Origin: Mya arenaria
Taxonomy: Eukaryota > Mollusca > Bivalvia > Myida > Myidae
NCBI RefSeq assembly: GCF_026914265.1
Contig: NC_069133.1
Coordinates: 49,536,182-49,600,181 of the forward strand
DNA: 64,000 nt
Direction of reading: 5' to 3'
The notes under the pieces: model-generated
Seen by the model: only the letters and a program-made list of their open reading frames with translations
Told to the model about the DNA's origin: nothing
The model's database searches: none
Program-made: the position numbers and the translations under genes
Shown here: positions 50,897-60,405 of the stretch, piece after piece
Layout: each line of letters begins with the position of its first letter
How positions within the stretch are numbered: the stretch's first letter is position 1

Positions 50897-51481
50897 TCTA
50901 CAAAAGCACTAAACCTTAAGTTTACAAAAAATATTTTGGCTATGACTAAAACCTGTAGGCCATTCAGCTTACAGTACCCATGCAAGCCCTTATTCCTCCA
51001 TGATGGAAAAAAATTCCTGAATTTCACTTGTATGCATTCACACTGGCTCATCAGGGCCTGAACCCGCATACATTTTTTAGCTTTATGCATGGACGGAGCA
51101 AGTCACAAAGTTAACAATGTTTTTTTTTTAATTATTTAATCTTCCCTAAGCTCCCGACTTAGCTTAATGCTAAGGAGTGCATGCCAGGTTGGGACGCAAC
51201 TTTAAAGATCTTTGAGTCGGAGTCGTTAAATAAACAGTATTCTTGACAGTGTTGTTGATAAAACTTGCAAAAATAAGACTAGCTTTTGCTTGTTCAGTTA
51301 TTGCAGCTTGGAGATACCTTCTTTCTGCACATGCACGCGCCAGGTATAGAATTGTTATATTTAATGAATCTTCTCAATCTGAGCTGGTATCTGAACAAAC
51401 TTCTTAAATCTGTGAATCTTCATAACTTGTAGATTATAAAAGTTGTATGAAATATAAAAAAATCTAAAACTGTAACAGTAA

Positions 51482-52185
51482 TGCACCAGTCATTTGTAAC
51501 CACTGCCCCCCAGGTCCGGGGGTTTACCGGGGATAGCCAGGGAAATGGGCCGTGGTTTTACCTTCCAGGTGGCCCCGCAGGCCCATGCTGTGATTTTGTC
51601 TTTGCGCCAAAAATAGCAGGGAATGGGCCTTACCTAGGGTCACTGGGGTCAGGTGTGCAGGGATTTTACCAGCAGTTGGTCGCTGCAGGATGAGGATTTT
51701 ACCCCGGCTTGGCTGGACCAAAAGTCAAAGTCCCCGAACCTGGGGGTATGTATGTATTTCTTTAGAGCTTGCGGTCAAGGATAACTAGTGAAAATGCAAG
51801 CAATTATTTACAACGGGGTCCTTTGTTTTTGCTGAAGGGACAGCACGCTGAAGAGACAGTGGTGGGATACAAGGAAGTCTGGGTGCGATACCCTAGCTCT
51901 TTTTCGAAGAGACCCCTTGGTTCATTTACGTGTGTGGTGTTAAGCACCGATACACGGGGTACAACTTTCCTGGGTTAAACCAGTACTGAGTACACCACTT
52001 TTCCAAGCACTACCCTTTAAATGCCGAGCGCCAGGCAAGGGAGCTACTTGTACCAATTTTTAACGTCTTTTGGTATGACGCGGCCAGGGATCGAACCCAC
52101 GACCTCCTGCTCCATAGGCGCTTAACCATTAGGCCACGGAGACAGTTTTACAATTGGTGGGACGTGTTTACAATTGACTGGTGCA
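51482..52185. mobile_element. PIF/Harbinger-like MITE split by a SINE
   Basis: The left end TGCACCAGTCATTTGTAACC and right end CAATTGACTGGTGCA are those of the MITEs at 13190 and 13935. TAA flanks both sides (51479-51481 and 52186-52188). The GC-rich MITE body runs to about 51750, a SINE occupies about 51763-52143, then the last 40 bp of MITE follow. The short frames here are repeat-derived. Confidence 0.85.
51763..52143 (-). mobile_element. tRNA-derived SINE, full-length, inside a MITE
   Basis: On the minus strand it begins with a tRNA-like head (box A TGGCCTAATGGTTAAG near 52130, box B GTGGGTTCGATCCCTGG near 52090). A body follows with CTCCCTTGCCTGGCGCTCGG and CAGTACTGGTTTAACCCAGG, then a longer tail to about 51763. 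The body is shared with 35803-36030. The head and conserved body are of the type described for molluscan SINEs; exact family name not assigned. Confidence 0.88.
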
Positions 52186-53023
52186 TAATAGTAATTTACT
52201 ATTAAAATATACAAACAAAAGAGGTTAACTTGCTTATTTCGTGGATCAAGAGTAGAGTACAAGAACACTGGAATTGTTTGATTCGTATAGCTCGACTGGC
52301 CTAAACTACAGTCCAAATACCAAGTAACTATGGTTCTTACTTGTTATATCGTCAACCAGCAGGTATACTACCAGTGGGTATTTCGCAATGTTCAGCATAT
52401 GCCGTCACAACAGCTGGTTACATTTAACATAAAACATTTTGATTGAAATTTAAATATATCTAAATCAGAATTTCATTACAAACTTTTGAATTGGACAGTA
52501 GAAACTAAATATTTCGCTAATAACTGTCAACTCCAAAGGTTGCTTTGATTTGAAAAAATAAGCAGTTAACCGATTAGGTCAAATAGCAGGAACTGTTCAT
52601 CAAAGCAAATATAAATTATATCGACATACAAATTATACATAAAGTTTTTACAGATTTATTTGTTATCAAAAGAGGTCAGTGTCAAATGTGGTAACATGAA
52701 TTACATATTAACTTAATCAGATAATCATTAATAATTGGTCAAACTCGGATTTAATTGGAAATAGCAAATTTGGCGACCACTGTATCCAATCTGCACAGGT
52801 ATGAAACCAAAGCATTTCTAGAAAGCAACACACTACTTGGGCTCTGCTTTTGTAATAAAGCCCATCAAATTCAGTTTTAAAATGAAGAACAGGTTTTAAT
52901 GCAATCTTTGTTGCTAATGTATAATTTGGAAATGTGACTTTCAAATGACATTTGATGACTTTACTGGCCAGTTTGCTAACAGTATCTACTGACCGCACAC
53001 ATTATGTTCAAAATATATTGCTT

Positions 53024-53050
53024 ACCATGGTAACCGCCATGATGCTAACT
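53024..53050 (-). promoter_or_regulatory. Candidate 5' leader exon end of the RBR gene
   Basis: The RBR start codon (50896) is preceded at once by TTTTGTAG/A, a splice-acceptor-like sequence. About 2.1 kb upstream the minus strand reads ATGGCGGTTACCATG/GTAAGC, a strong donor. If joined, a short upstream open frame results that stops before leaving exon 1, so it would be an untranslated leader with a uORF. Intron 1 of the transcript would then hold the MITE/SINE nest. Confidence 0.3.
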
Positions 53051-53109
53051 GTCCACCCTGGCTAACATGACACCCTTGTACACAAATATGCAAAGAATCG
53101 CCCTGAAGA

Positions 53110-54228
53110 ACAAGAGCTGTCATAGTATGTGACGAATGCCCCCGAATGTGACATTGACCTATGAACAAGGTCAGTACATGAAAAGTTAAAGATCAAACAA
53201 ATACATATGGCAAGTTATTTTAAATTGCCTCTGAACATAAAAAATACCACCCATACTTGACAACCTACATTCTTATGTCCTTATATTCAGCATTCCATTG
53301 TGAATAAACACAAAGTGTATCTTTCACCTTAGAGGTAGGGACATGGGTCTTGCACGTGACACGTCGTCTTGGTATGTCGAACACATGTGGCAAGTAATTT
53401 TAAAATCTGTCCATACAAGTGAAAGTTACAGCCCGGACACGACAACCTATACTCTATGTCCTTATATGCAGCATGCAATTGTGAATAAACACTAAGTGTG
53501 ACCTTGACCTTAGAGGTAGGGACACGGGTCTTGCATGCGACACGTTGTCTTGGTATGCCGAACACAATTGGCAAGTTAGTTTAAAATCTGTCCATACAAG
53601 TGAAAGTTACAGCCCGGACACGACAACCTATACTCTTTGTCGTTATATGCAACATTACATTGTGAATAAACACCTAAGTGTGACCTTGACCTTAGAGGTA
53701 GGGACACGGTTCTTGCACGCGACACGTCGTCTTGGTATGCCGAACACATGTGGCAAGTTATTTTAAAATCTGTCCATACAAGGGAAAGTTACAGCCCGGA
53801 CACGACAATATATACTCTATGTCCTTATATGCAGCATTCCATTGGGAATAAACACCTAAGTGTGACCTTGACCTTAGAGGTAGGGACACGGTTCTTGCAC
53901 ACGACACGTCGTCTTGGTATGCCGAACACATGTGGCAAGTTATTTTAAAATATGTCCATACAAGGGAAAGTTACAGCCCGGACACGACAACCTATACTCT
54001 ATATCCTTATATGCAGCATTCCATTGGGAATAAACACCTAAGTGTGACCTTGACCATAGAGGTAGGGACACGATTCTTGCACGCGACACGTCGTCTTGGT
54101 ATGCCAAACACATGTGGCAAGTTATTTTAAAAGCTGTCCATAATATTCTGAGTTATTGAGTCGGACGGACGGACAGACAGACGGACGGACGGTGCGATTT
54201 TAATATGCCCACCTTCGGGGGCATAAAA
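53110..54228 (+). mobile_element. Helentron-like element with 182-bp tandem array
   Basis: It begins ACAAGAGCTGTCATAGTATG. AGAGGTAGGGACA markers lie at 53331, 53512, 53694, 53876 and 54058, giving a period of 181-182 bp over five units. The end has (GGAC)n, then TTCGGGGGCAT at 54214-54224, the exact inverse of ATGCCCCCGAA at 53136-53146 (subterminal inverted repeat). Repeated 66-codon frames come from the array and are broken once per unit, because 182 is not a multiple of three. Confidence 0.8.
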
Positions 54229-55019
54229 ATAATCACACAAATATATAGTGACTGTACTATGTGGTATACACCGGAAGACTTAGGCCATTGTATTCGTATT
54301 GATGACGTACATGTAATCATTTTCAATAAAATGTTCACCAATGTAAAGTTTGAAATGGTTTTCATCCCGCGCTCACAAACAAATATTCAAAGTATGTAAC
54401 CCCCGTGTGCTCCATTTTAACCAGAAATGTATATATAATTATTGCGACAGGAACCTTTCTAGAAGCCATTTAGCCGAACACAATGATTTTCATAGACAAT
54501 CGTTAAACATTTTTTATGCTTTGTATGCACCCTAGCTGTTATTTATAGTACCAACAAGTGGATGCACACTCGCGTCGTTTTCCGTCGGTCGATCAAGGGA
54601 CAACACTCGACGCATAATGTAGCTAGAAGTATGGGGACCGTCATGCCATGGCGACGGGAACACTTAACAAGTAATATCATGATATGGCCAAGGACGAAGG
54701 CTATGATGTCCCTATGAAGCATGAGGTAAAAAAACCCAGACGACCTTGAAATGCCAATACGCATACCATACCCGTATCTGCGCGAAGAAACAAGTACGAG
54801 TACTATTATAATAATGAAAACCCTAATCACACGAAACAAACCCTAATCACACGAAACAGTAGAGACATCTGTTTGGTCAACTGGCGATTGCTCTGTACAC
54901 CATTTTATATAAAATAAAGACGGTTCTCAAGATTCTAGACCATTCCTTATCGTATTTGTGAGGATCCCTCCCTTTTATTTTATGAATTGCATAATGGCTC
55001 TTTGAAGTGTGAAAATAGA
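54229..55019. other. Non-coding, nothing recognised
   Basis: No gene or clear repeat, apart from a short direct duplication of CCCTAATCACACGAAACA near 54821-54858. Confidence 0.5.
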
Positions 55020-55386
55020 TTAAAGTGACACTCTTATCAAAATCAATACATACACATAAACATAAAGTTTGAGTGATAAACCTTTAACTACTTACTAAAT
55101 AATGCATTAATGGCAATTTTGATAACTGTTAACACATTTGTAACCGTGTATTTTATAGCTGAACACGCACAAATATTAAATGATTGGTGAATGCTAAAAG
55201 ATTTACTGTGTTTTACTACCGTCTTTTAGGGTAGAAAAACCGTGTTTTCTGCACCTTTCTTTCAAATTAAACTCCGTATCCTTCATAAGAATCATTGTTT
55301 TCAACATTTACTAATGCTTTGTGGTATAATAAAAAAATGTATTTATTGTGGTTAATCTTATTTGGGAGTAATAGTGCATCTTTAAA
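55020..55386 (+). mobile_element. MITE with TTAAAG..TGCACT ends
   Basis: The left end TTAAAGTGACACTCTTATC and right end, inverted, TTTAAAGATGCACTATTACT form the terminal repeat. It is the longer relative of 48289-48574. Confidence 0.85.
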
Positions 55387-56050
55387 GATAAACGAAATTG
55401 CTTTTAACAATGACTATTATGCACGTTGAAAGATCTTGAAATGGGACAAAGATAAATTCTTTGTTAAAATACACCTTCAGAGAAGAGATGTTTTTAATAC
55501 AGAGTTGATAGAATTCAGAAACAAAACAGTTGAGGCAAACACATTTTTTTATATATATATAATCAGATTTATGAATTTTGCCCCTGAAATCCGAATTTTT
55601 GGAATGTAAATAAGCTCACTCCTGGCCCTATTTGGGGTTGAAAAAGAACACACTGTATTTGCACTTACATGTTCATGCTTAAAAATACAACAATGCTATG
55701 TGATGCATAGTCATTATATCAATGGCACTTTTGGTTTCATGTAAATAGAGTAAAGCTATTGAGCTTATTGTTCTTGCATATCATAATGCCCTTAATGCCA
55801 CAAATATAACCAAATAAACGCGAATAAACATAATACTTGAGAAGCCAATTTCATCAACTAATACATGTTCAGGAATATGTTTAAAACACACCAAAAAGCG
55901 GTATTCCCTACGAAAAGTTTTCTTTTTTGTTTCAACACACCAATAACTTTACAATCAGATTAATATTGCTACGCAGCAGCAAAAATTTGTTTATGTCACT
56001 TTTTATACAGTTGTGCCTATTTTGTGAAATAGCACAACATTTTTAAGCTG
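55387..56050. other. 3' flank of the TIR gene, nothing else recognised
   Basis: AT-rich sequence. No coding frame and no clear polyadenylation hexamer could be assigned with confidence. Confidence 0.4.
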
Positions 56051-57466
56051 TCAAGAGTATTGTTTTCGTATGTTTTTAATCAGCGTTTTAAAGGAAGATG
56101 AAAACTGTCTTTTGTCCGATGTGAAGTTGGAATAATCCAAGCCTTTAATCGCACGAAGACACACTGTTTTGCACTCTCTTTTTTCCATATACCAAAAAGG
56201 CACTACACGGTGTGCTGTATCCTTGCCGTTTTCCAACCCAAATGTCATTAGGCCCTCTACTTGAAACATTGTCAATTCGTCTTCATCTAAGTTGGGTGTG
56301 ACAAGTATGCCAATACAACCATAGCGTTCATGTATGGTGTCCAGACTACCCATACCGGTTCGTCCATGGTCAATGTTACTGAAGAGATCCTGGTTTATAT
56401 CTGGCTGCAAAGCAGCTAAATCAGCCATCAAGTCGTTGGCAACGCGCAGATCTTTTTCTGTGTGTAAAATGATCAGATCTGCTCTTCCGACATCTAAAAA
56501 GAAATAAAAATTGACTTTTAAGATAACAACAGCATCTTCGCCGGTAAGCGCACGAAATTGAGAACGTTAATTAGTATAATATCAATGTGCTATATATGGC
56601 GACGCTATAAGCAGTATGTTACGATAAAAACAACTAAATTCGAACGATGACGAATTTGTAAGGATTCCCACTATTGCTATATATACGTAGTTATTTTTAG
56701 ATTTTTAAAATTCCATAAATAAATTTCAGTAAATCACAGATATGGTATATGAGCTAGGAAAACATAAACATATAGCTTGCGCTTCTGTCCCATGCGCTTG
56801 AGATAGTCAACATCTTACAGGGGATTTAACATATTAATTACCAATCGTAAAAAATGGCGGGGGTCTGTTGAGTTTGAGAATAAAACCCATGATTTTACCT
56901 CTGGACTTTTCGTTTGATTTTCTATTGAGTTCCCCTCTCACAAGATACTGACAAGCTGCCCTCTCGGTAGTTTGAATAGATGATTTTATTCTGTCACCTT
57001 CTTCGGAAAGTTCTTTGGTAAGTTTTTCTTTAACTTTCGTTCCTTCTTCATGTATTTCTTTGACAATATCGAACTCTTCCTCGGCTAATAGCGACCTCAT
57101 TACATTACTTTGTATTTCAAGAGATGCGTCTGTCCGTAAATAAGCATCATCGTCATGTAAACAGTCATGTTCCAAGTCTGAAGATGAACACCTTTCTGCT
57201 ATATTGGCAGTTGGTACACCGGAGGGAACTCTACGCAGCAAACTGTCGGAACAGTCTTCTTCAACATCTGGAGATAAACAATCATTAGATAAACTCATCG
57301 CTACCAGTTTGGAAGAAGTTTCTTCTCCAGATTCACATTTGACAACCGATGGCAATTGTCTTTCTCCATTTTGAGTTTGGCAGCCAGGGATTGTAGATAA
57401 GGTAGAGAAGGATTTTGATTTCCTAGGTGTTGCGTTTTTGTTTTTCCTTTCCGGGTATTTATTCAT
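56051..57466 (-). CDS. TIR-domain protein, TRIF/TICAM-like adaptor, two exons
   Basis: Exon 1 is 57466-56899 (189 codons plus one base; donor AGAG/GTAAAA). Exon 2 is 56493-56051 (acceptor TTTCTTTTTAG). They join in phase to 336 residues. Residues 1-120 are Ser/Asp/Glu-rich without a recognised domain. Residues 120-188 are charged and helical (EEEFDIVKEIHEEG, KEKLTKELSEEG), a probable coiled coil. Residues 194-336 form a TIR-like fold: ADLIILH beta strand A, a loop with DHGRTGMGSLDTIHE where TRIF has its BB loop, IGILVTPN strand, then VVPFWYM in the position of the TICAM IPF box. No signal peptide or membrane segment, so cytosolic. TICAM adaptors link Toll-like receptors to kinase and NF-kB/IRF signalling in vertebrates. 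No SARM-type catalytic glutamate was noticed. A divergent TIR adaptor of another class remains possible. Confidence 0.82.
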
Positions 57467-57617
57467 TTTTAAATGTTCTCATTGCTTGTATGTCTCACAT
57501 GCATTAATTGGATGCCATAAAGACATGGAATATGCATATATATTATATAATATTAAAACATGTATTACGTAATCCACTTAGTAATCCATAGTCTTACATT
57601 TTACTGAAAGCAAGTTA

Positions 57618-57724
57618 GCAGCCAATAACAGCAGCCAATAAAATTCTTAGCAGCCAATAAGTACTTTTTAATACCACGAAACAAGAAATGTTAAATGGAT
57701 CTACTATTATCTAGCAGCCAATAA
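57618..57724 (-). promoter_or_regulatory. Four CCAAT motifs upstream of the TIR gene
   Basis: AGCAGCCAATAA-type words put CCAAT at 57622, 57634, 57653 and 57718, i.e. 156-256 bp before the TIR-gene start codon. Viewed from the gene each reads ATTGGCTGCT. CCAAT boxes bind NF-Y and work in either orientation. An inverted copy also lies at 58556, so a repeat-element origin is an alternative. Confidence 0.45.
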
Positions 57725-59038
57725 GAACACTGACTACACAACAACAATGTTTCAATGAAACATCATTAATGCGAATGGTTTATATAATTAAAAAAGATGA
57801 AAAATAATAACAATGTACTTAATTGGTATGTACAGACAAAAGTACCCAATCAATATTTATTACAGTAAAGACTACCGCTAAATAGTATCCGGAATAAATA
57901 CCAGCTAATATTTTAATGATATTTTTTATAATAGGGGGTCCTGGAAGTTGTGGTCATTTTGGGTCACGCAGACCCCAAGATGGAAGTTATTGGCCGGCGC
58001 TAGGAGAAAGCCCTGGATGTCCCCTACATGCCAGTACCCAGTCTTAGGGCGTCATATCGCCTCCTCCTTGTCATAACAGTCACCGAGGTTCCCTGACCGT
58101 TTGGTGTCACTGGGTCTGGCTGTGTTGGTCTGTTTGTCAAATCAGCCTTTGTTCATGTATGTTTAATTAATTTTTACTGATTATTCTTTCAGTATTACAT
58201 TTATTGCATACTACAGAATGTCCAGTCCTCGTTCAATATTAACCGAAACATTATTACAGCGATGGATGTAACAGATATCAAACCAGAATTATGTTCATAC
58301 TATTTCTTTAACCGGTTTTCTTTCACTGTTGTATTTATTGCATTAAACTGAATACGCCCAATTCACATTTAGCGTTCACCAATAAATGTGTTGTATGTTT
58401 CCTTTTACTTCGACAATATGATACATTTCAAGCATTTTCACTGCAAAATTTATTACGAGTATGATTAATTTCCTTAATATTGACTGCTGAGTTAATGTAT
58501 TTGGTTGTTTCTTTTATTTCGTCGTATCTAGTTTATTAAGTCAACGCAAACACTTATTGGCTGCTGTCTTGTCGTTAGCTATCATTTCATCACTTTTGCA
58601 AACCGAAACTCAGGAATAAGGGAATTTCCCATATATATATATATATAGCCACCAATAATAACAATCGTTAAAACTCGGCCATCTCCGGCAAGCTCGGGAT
58701 AGACTCTACTATCTAAAATCGACCGACAAACTGTCATCAGTATACCAGTTCAGATATCTATATTGTGGAACTGGCGTTTCGTCCGTATTCGTTGAGGTCG
58801 CCTGCCGAGTGGTTGTTGTTGTTGTTGAGTTTATATAGGTCTGCCCGCGCCCTATAATGGCTGCATTATGGCTTGACCCCGTCACATCCCCAAGTGTGAC
58901 TTAAACAGAATTTTGAAGCCAAAAGGGGAGTTTTACCCCCATCGGTTGATGGGATATTCGTCAAAGGAGTGATTTTTTACCCAAAATGCCACGAAACCTG
59001 CAATGAATGATATCTAGGGAGGTCCCACAGCTCACTTT
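57725..59038. other. Upstream intergenic DNA of the TIR gene
   Basis: No gene. It includes a moderately GC-rich block at 57937-58135 (GGGTCCTGGAAGTTGTGGTC and following) that looks like a dispersed repeat fragment, and CCCGCGCCCTATAATGGCTG near 58847, which resembles CCGCGCCCATTGGCTGCATT near 34841. Confidence 0.45.
58598..58630. promoter_or_regulatory. ISRE-like site next to palindromic kappa-B site
   Basis: GCAAACCGAAACT (58598-58610) differs by one base from an interferon-response (IRF) element. Ten bases on, GGGAATTTCCC (58620-58630) is a perfect kappa-B palindrome, followed by a TA-rich run. It lies 1.1 kb upstream of the TIR gene. Function is inferred only. Confidence 0.35.
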
Positions 59039-59190
59039 GCCGAGTGGTTAAAAACGTTGCCTCGTTTTATACCTGGCATACACGCGCAGGCGCGCACATT
59101 CACACACGCAAACCAAAAATAACACACACAAAATCCCTCTTCGTTCGAAAACCGTGGGTTCGAGTCCCAATACTGACCTGGCTTTTCATG
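59039..59190 (+). repeat. tRNA-like (Leu/Ser-type) sequence, pseudo-tRNA or SINE head
   Basis: GCCGAGTGGTTAA resembles the D-arm of class II tRNAs, and GTGGGTTCGAGTCCCA a T-arm with four paired bases. About 100 bp of CA-rich and CGCG sequence separates them, too long for a tRNA variable region, so it is probably a decayed tRNA-derived repeat. Confidence 0.45.
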
Positions 59191-59814
59191 AGAATGAGGA
59201 TGTTAGCATCCTTATGAAGGATATGGTCTTTCCAAGAACAAAGGCTATGTAAAACTGTTTCAGCTGCATTGAAAAGATATTGAAAACTGGGAATGATTGT
59301 ATGGTATAAAATACGTTTATAGTACGATGTTAACGCTATGTGGAAGAATGGACAATATATGAAACTACTTTATAACTCACGGTTCACATGCAGAGTAGTT
59401 TAACAGAATAACCGACTCAATTGATTGTCATTGGCATTGTTATTTTTTCTAAAGACCTTTTCTTGCATAAATGGATAGGAACATTTTTTAACAAATCCTT
59501 AAATGTAATGATAAACTGGTCATCTACTGAAACACATGTTCAAGGACAGGAACACCTGATGGAACATGACTTGAAATTATGTAATAAAGGTGTGATAAGT
59601 AATTTTTGCTACATCTGAAAAATCTCTGAGAATTGACCAACCTGAAATGAACCCAAAATGCAATAAATACTGATAAGATACATATTTCTTATTTTATTCA
59701 ATTGTGACGAATATGAAGAGATAAGCACTCGCATTGTATTAAAAATGCAACAGCATGTACATATACATAGTGAAACAAGCAAGCAAAAGACATCAAAGGT
59801 AAACTTAAATTGAA

Positions 59815-60405
59815 GAGAAATATCATATAAATATGTAATTTCACTTGCAGTTTTAGGGCTTGGGATGTGTTATGGCGCAGGGTAAAAGTGACACATTCGG
59901 GGCACCCGCCATATCAGATTTGAAATGAATTAATTCATTTAAATTGTTTCGACCCACCCATACATCAAATACTGGACCCGCCCATGCTTTGTGTTTGTTT
60001 GCTTACCGTGTTTCTTTTCTTAAGAAATATACATACTTTAACTTAACTTTGCTCTAAATTAAGTGACTTATCAAATAATTTGTAGTACGGTAACCAATTT
60101 ATAGAGTCTTTTGAAAGCCACTCTAAGAGGTATAAAACTGTATGGAACAGTTGTTTCGATAATGCTTAAAATAAATTGAAAAGAAATATCATTTAAATGT
60201 GTGATTTTCATTTGCAGATTAAGGGCTTGGGATGTGTTAGAGCGAAGGGTAAAATTGCCCATTCGGAGCTGGCTACCCCCCCCCCCCATATCAGGTTTGA
60301 AATGTATTAATTCATTTACTTTGTTTCGACCCACCCATACATCAAATACTAGACCCGTGGATGGAACAGTTGTTTCGTTAATGCTTAAAATAAAATGAGG
60401 TTATG
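59815..60405. repeat. Direct duplication, ~360-bp offset
   Basis: A block of about 190 bp at 59815-60000 recurs at 60175-60360. Shared words include AGGGCTTGGGATGTGTTA, TCGACCCACCCATACATCAA and AATATCAT..AAAT..TG. A smaller block (ATGGAACAGTTGTTTCG, AATGCTTAAAATAAA) occurs at 60141 and 60361. The second copy has a run of about 10 C. Confidence 0.85.

Noticed and set aside
53545-54130. Series of similar 66-73 codon frames
   Set aside because: They are produced by the 182-bp tandem array; each is closed by a stop because the period is not a multiple of three.
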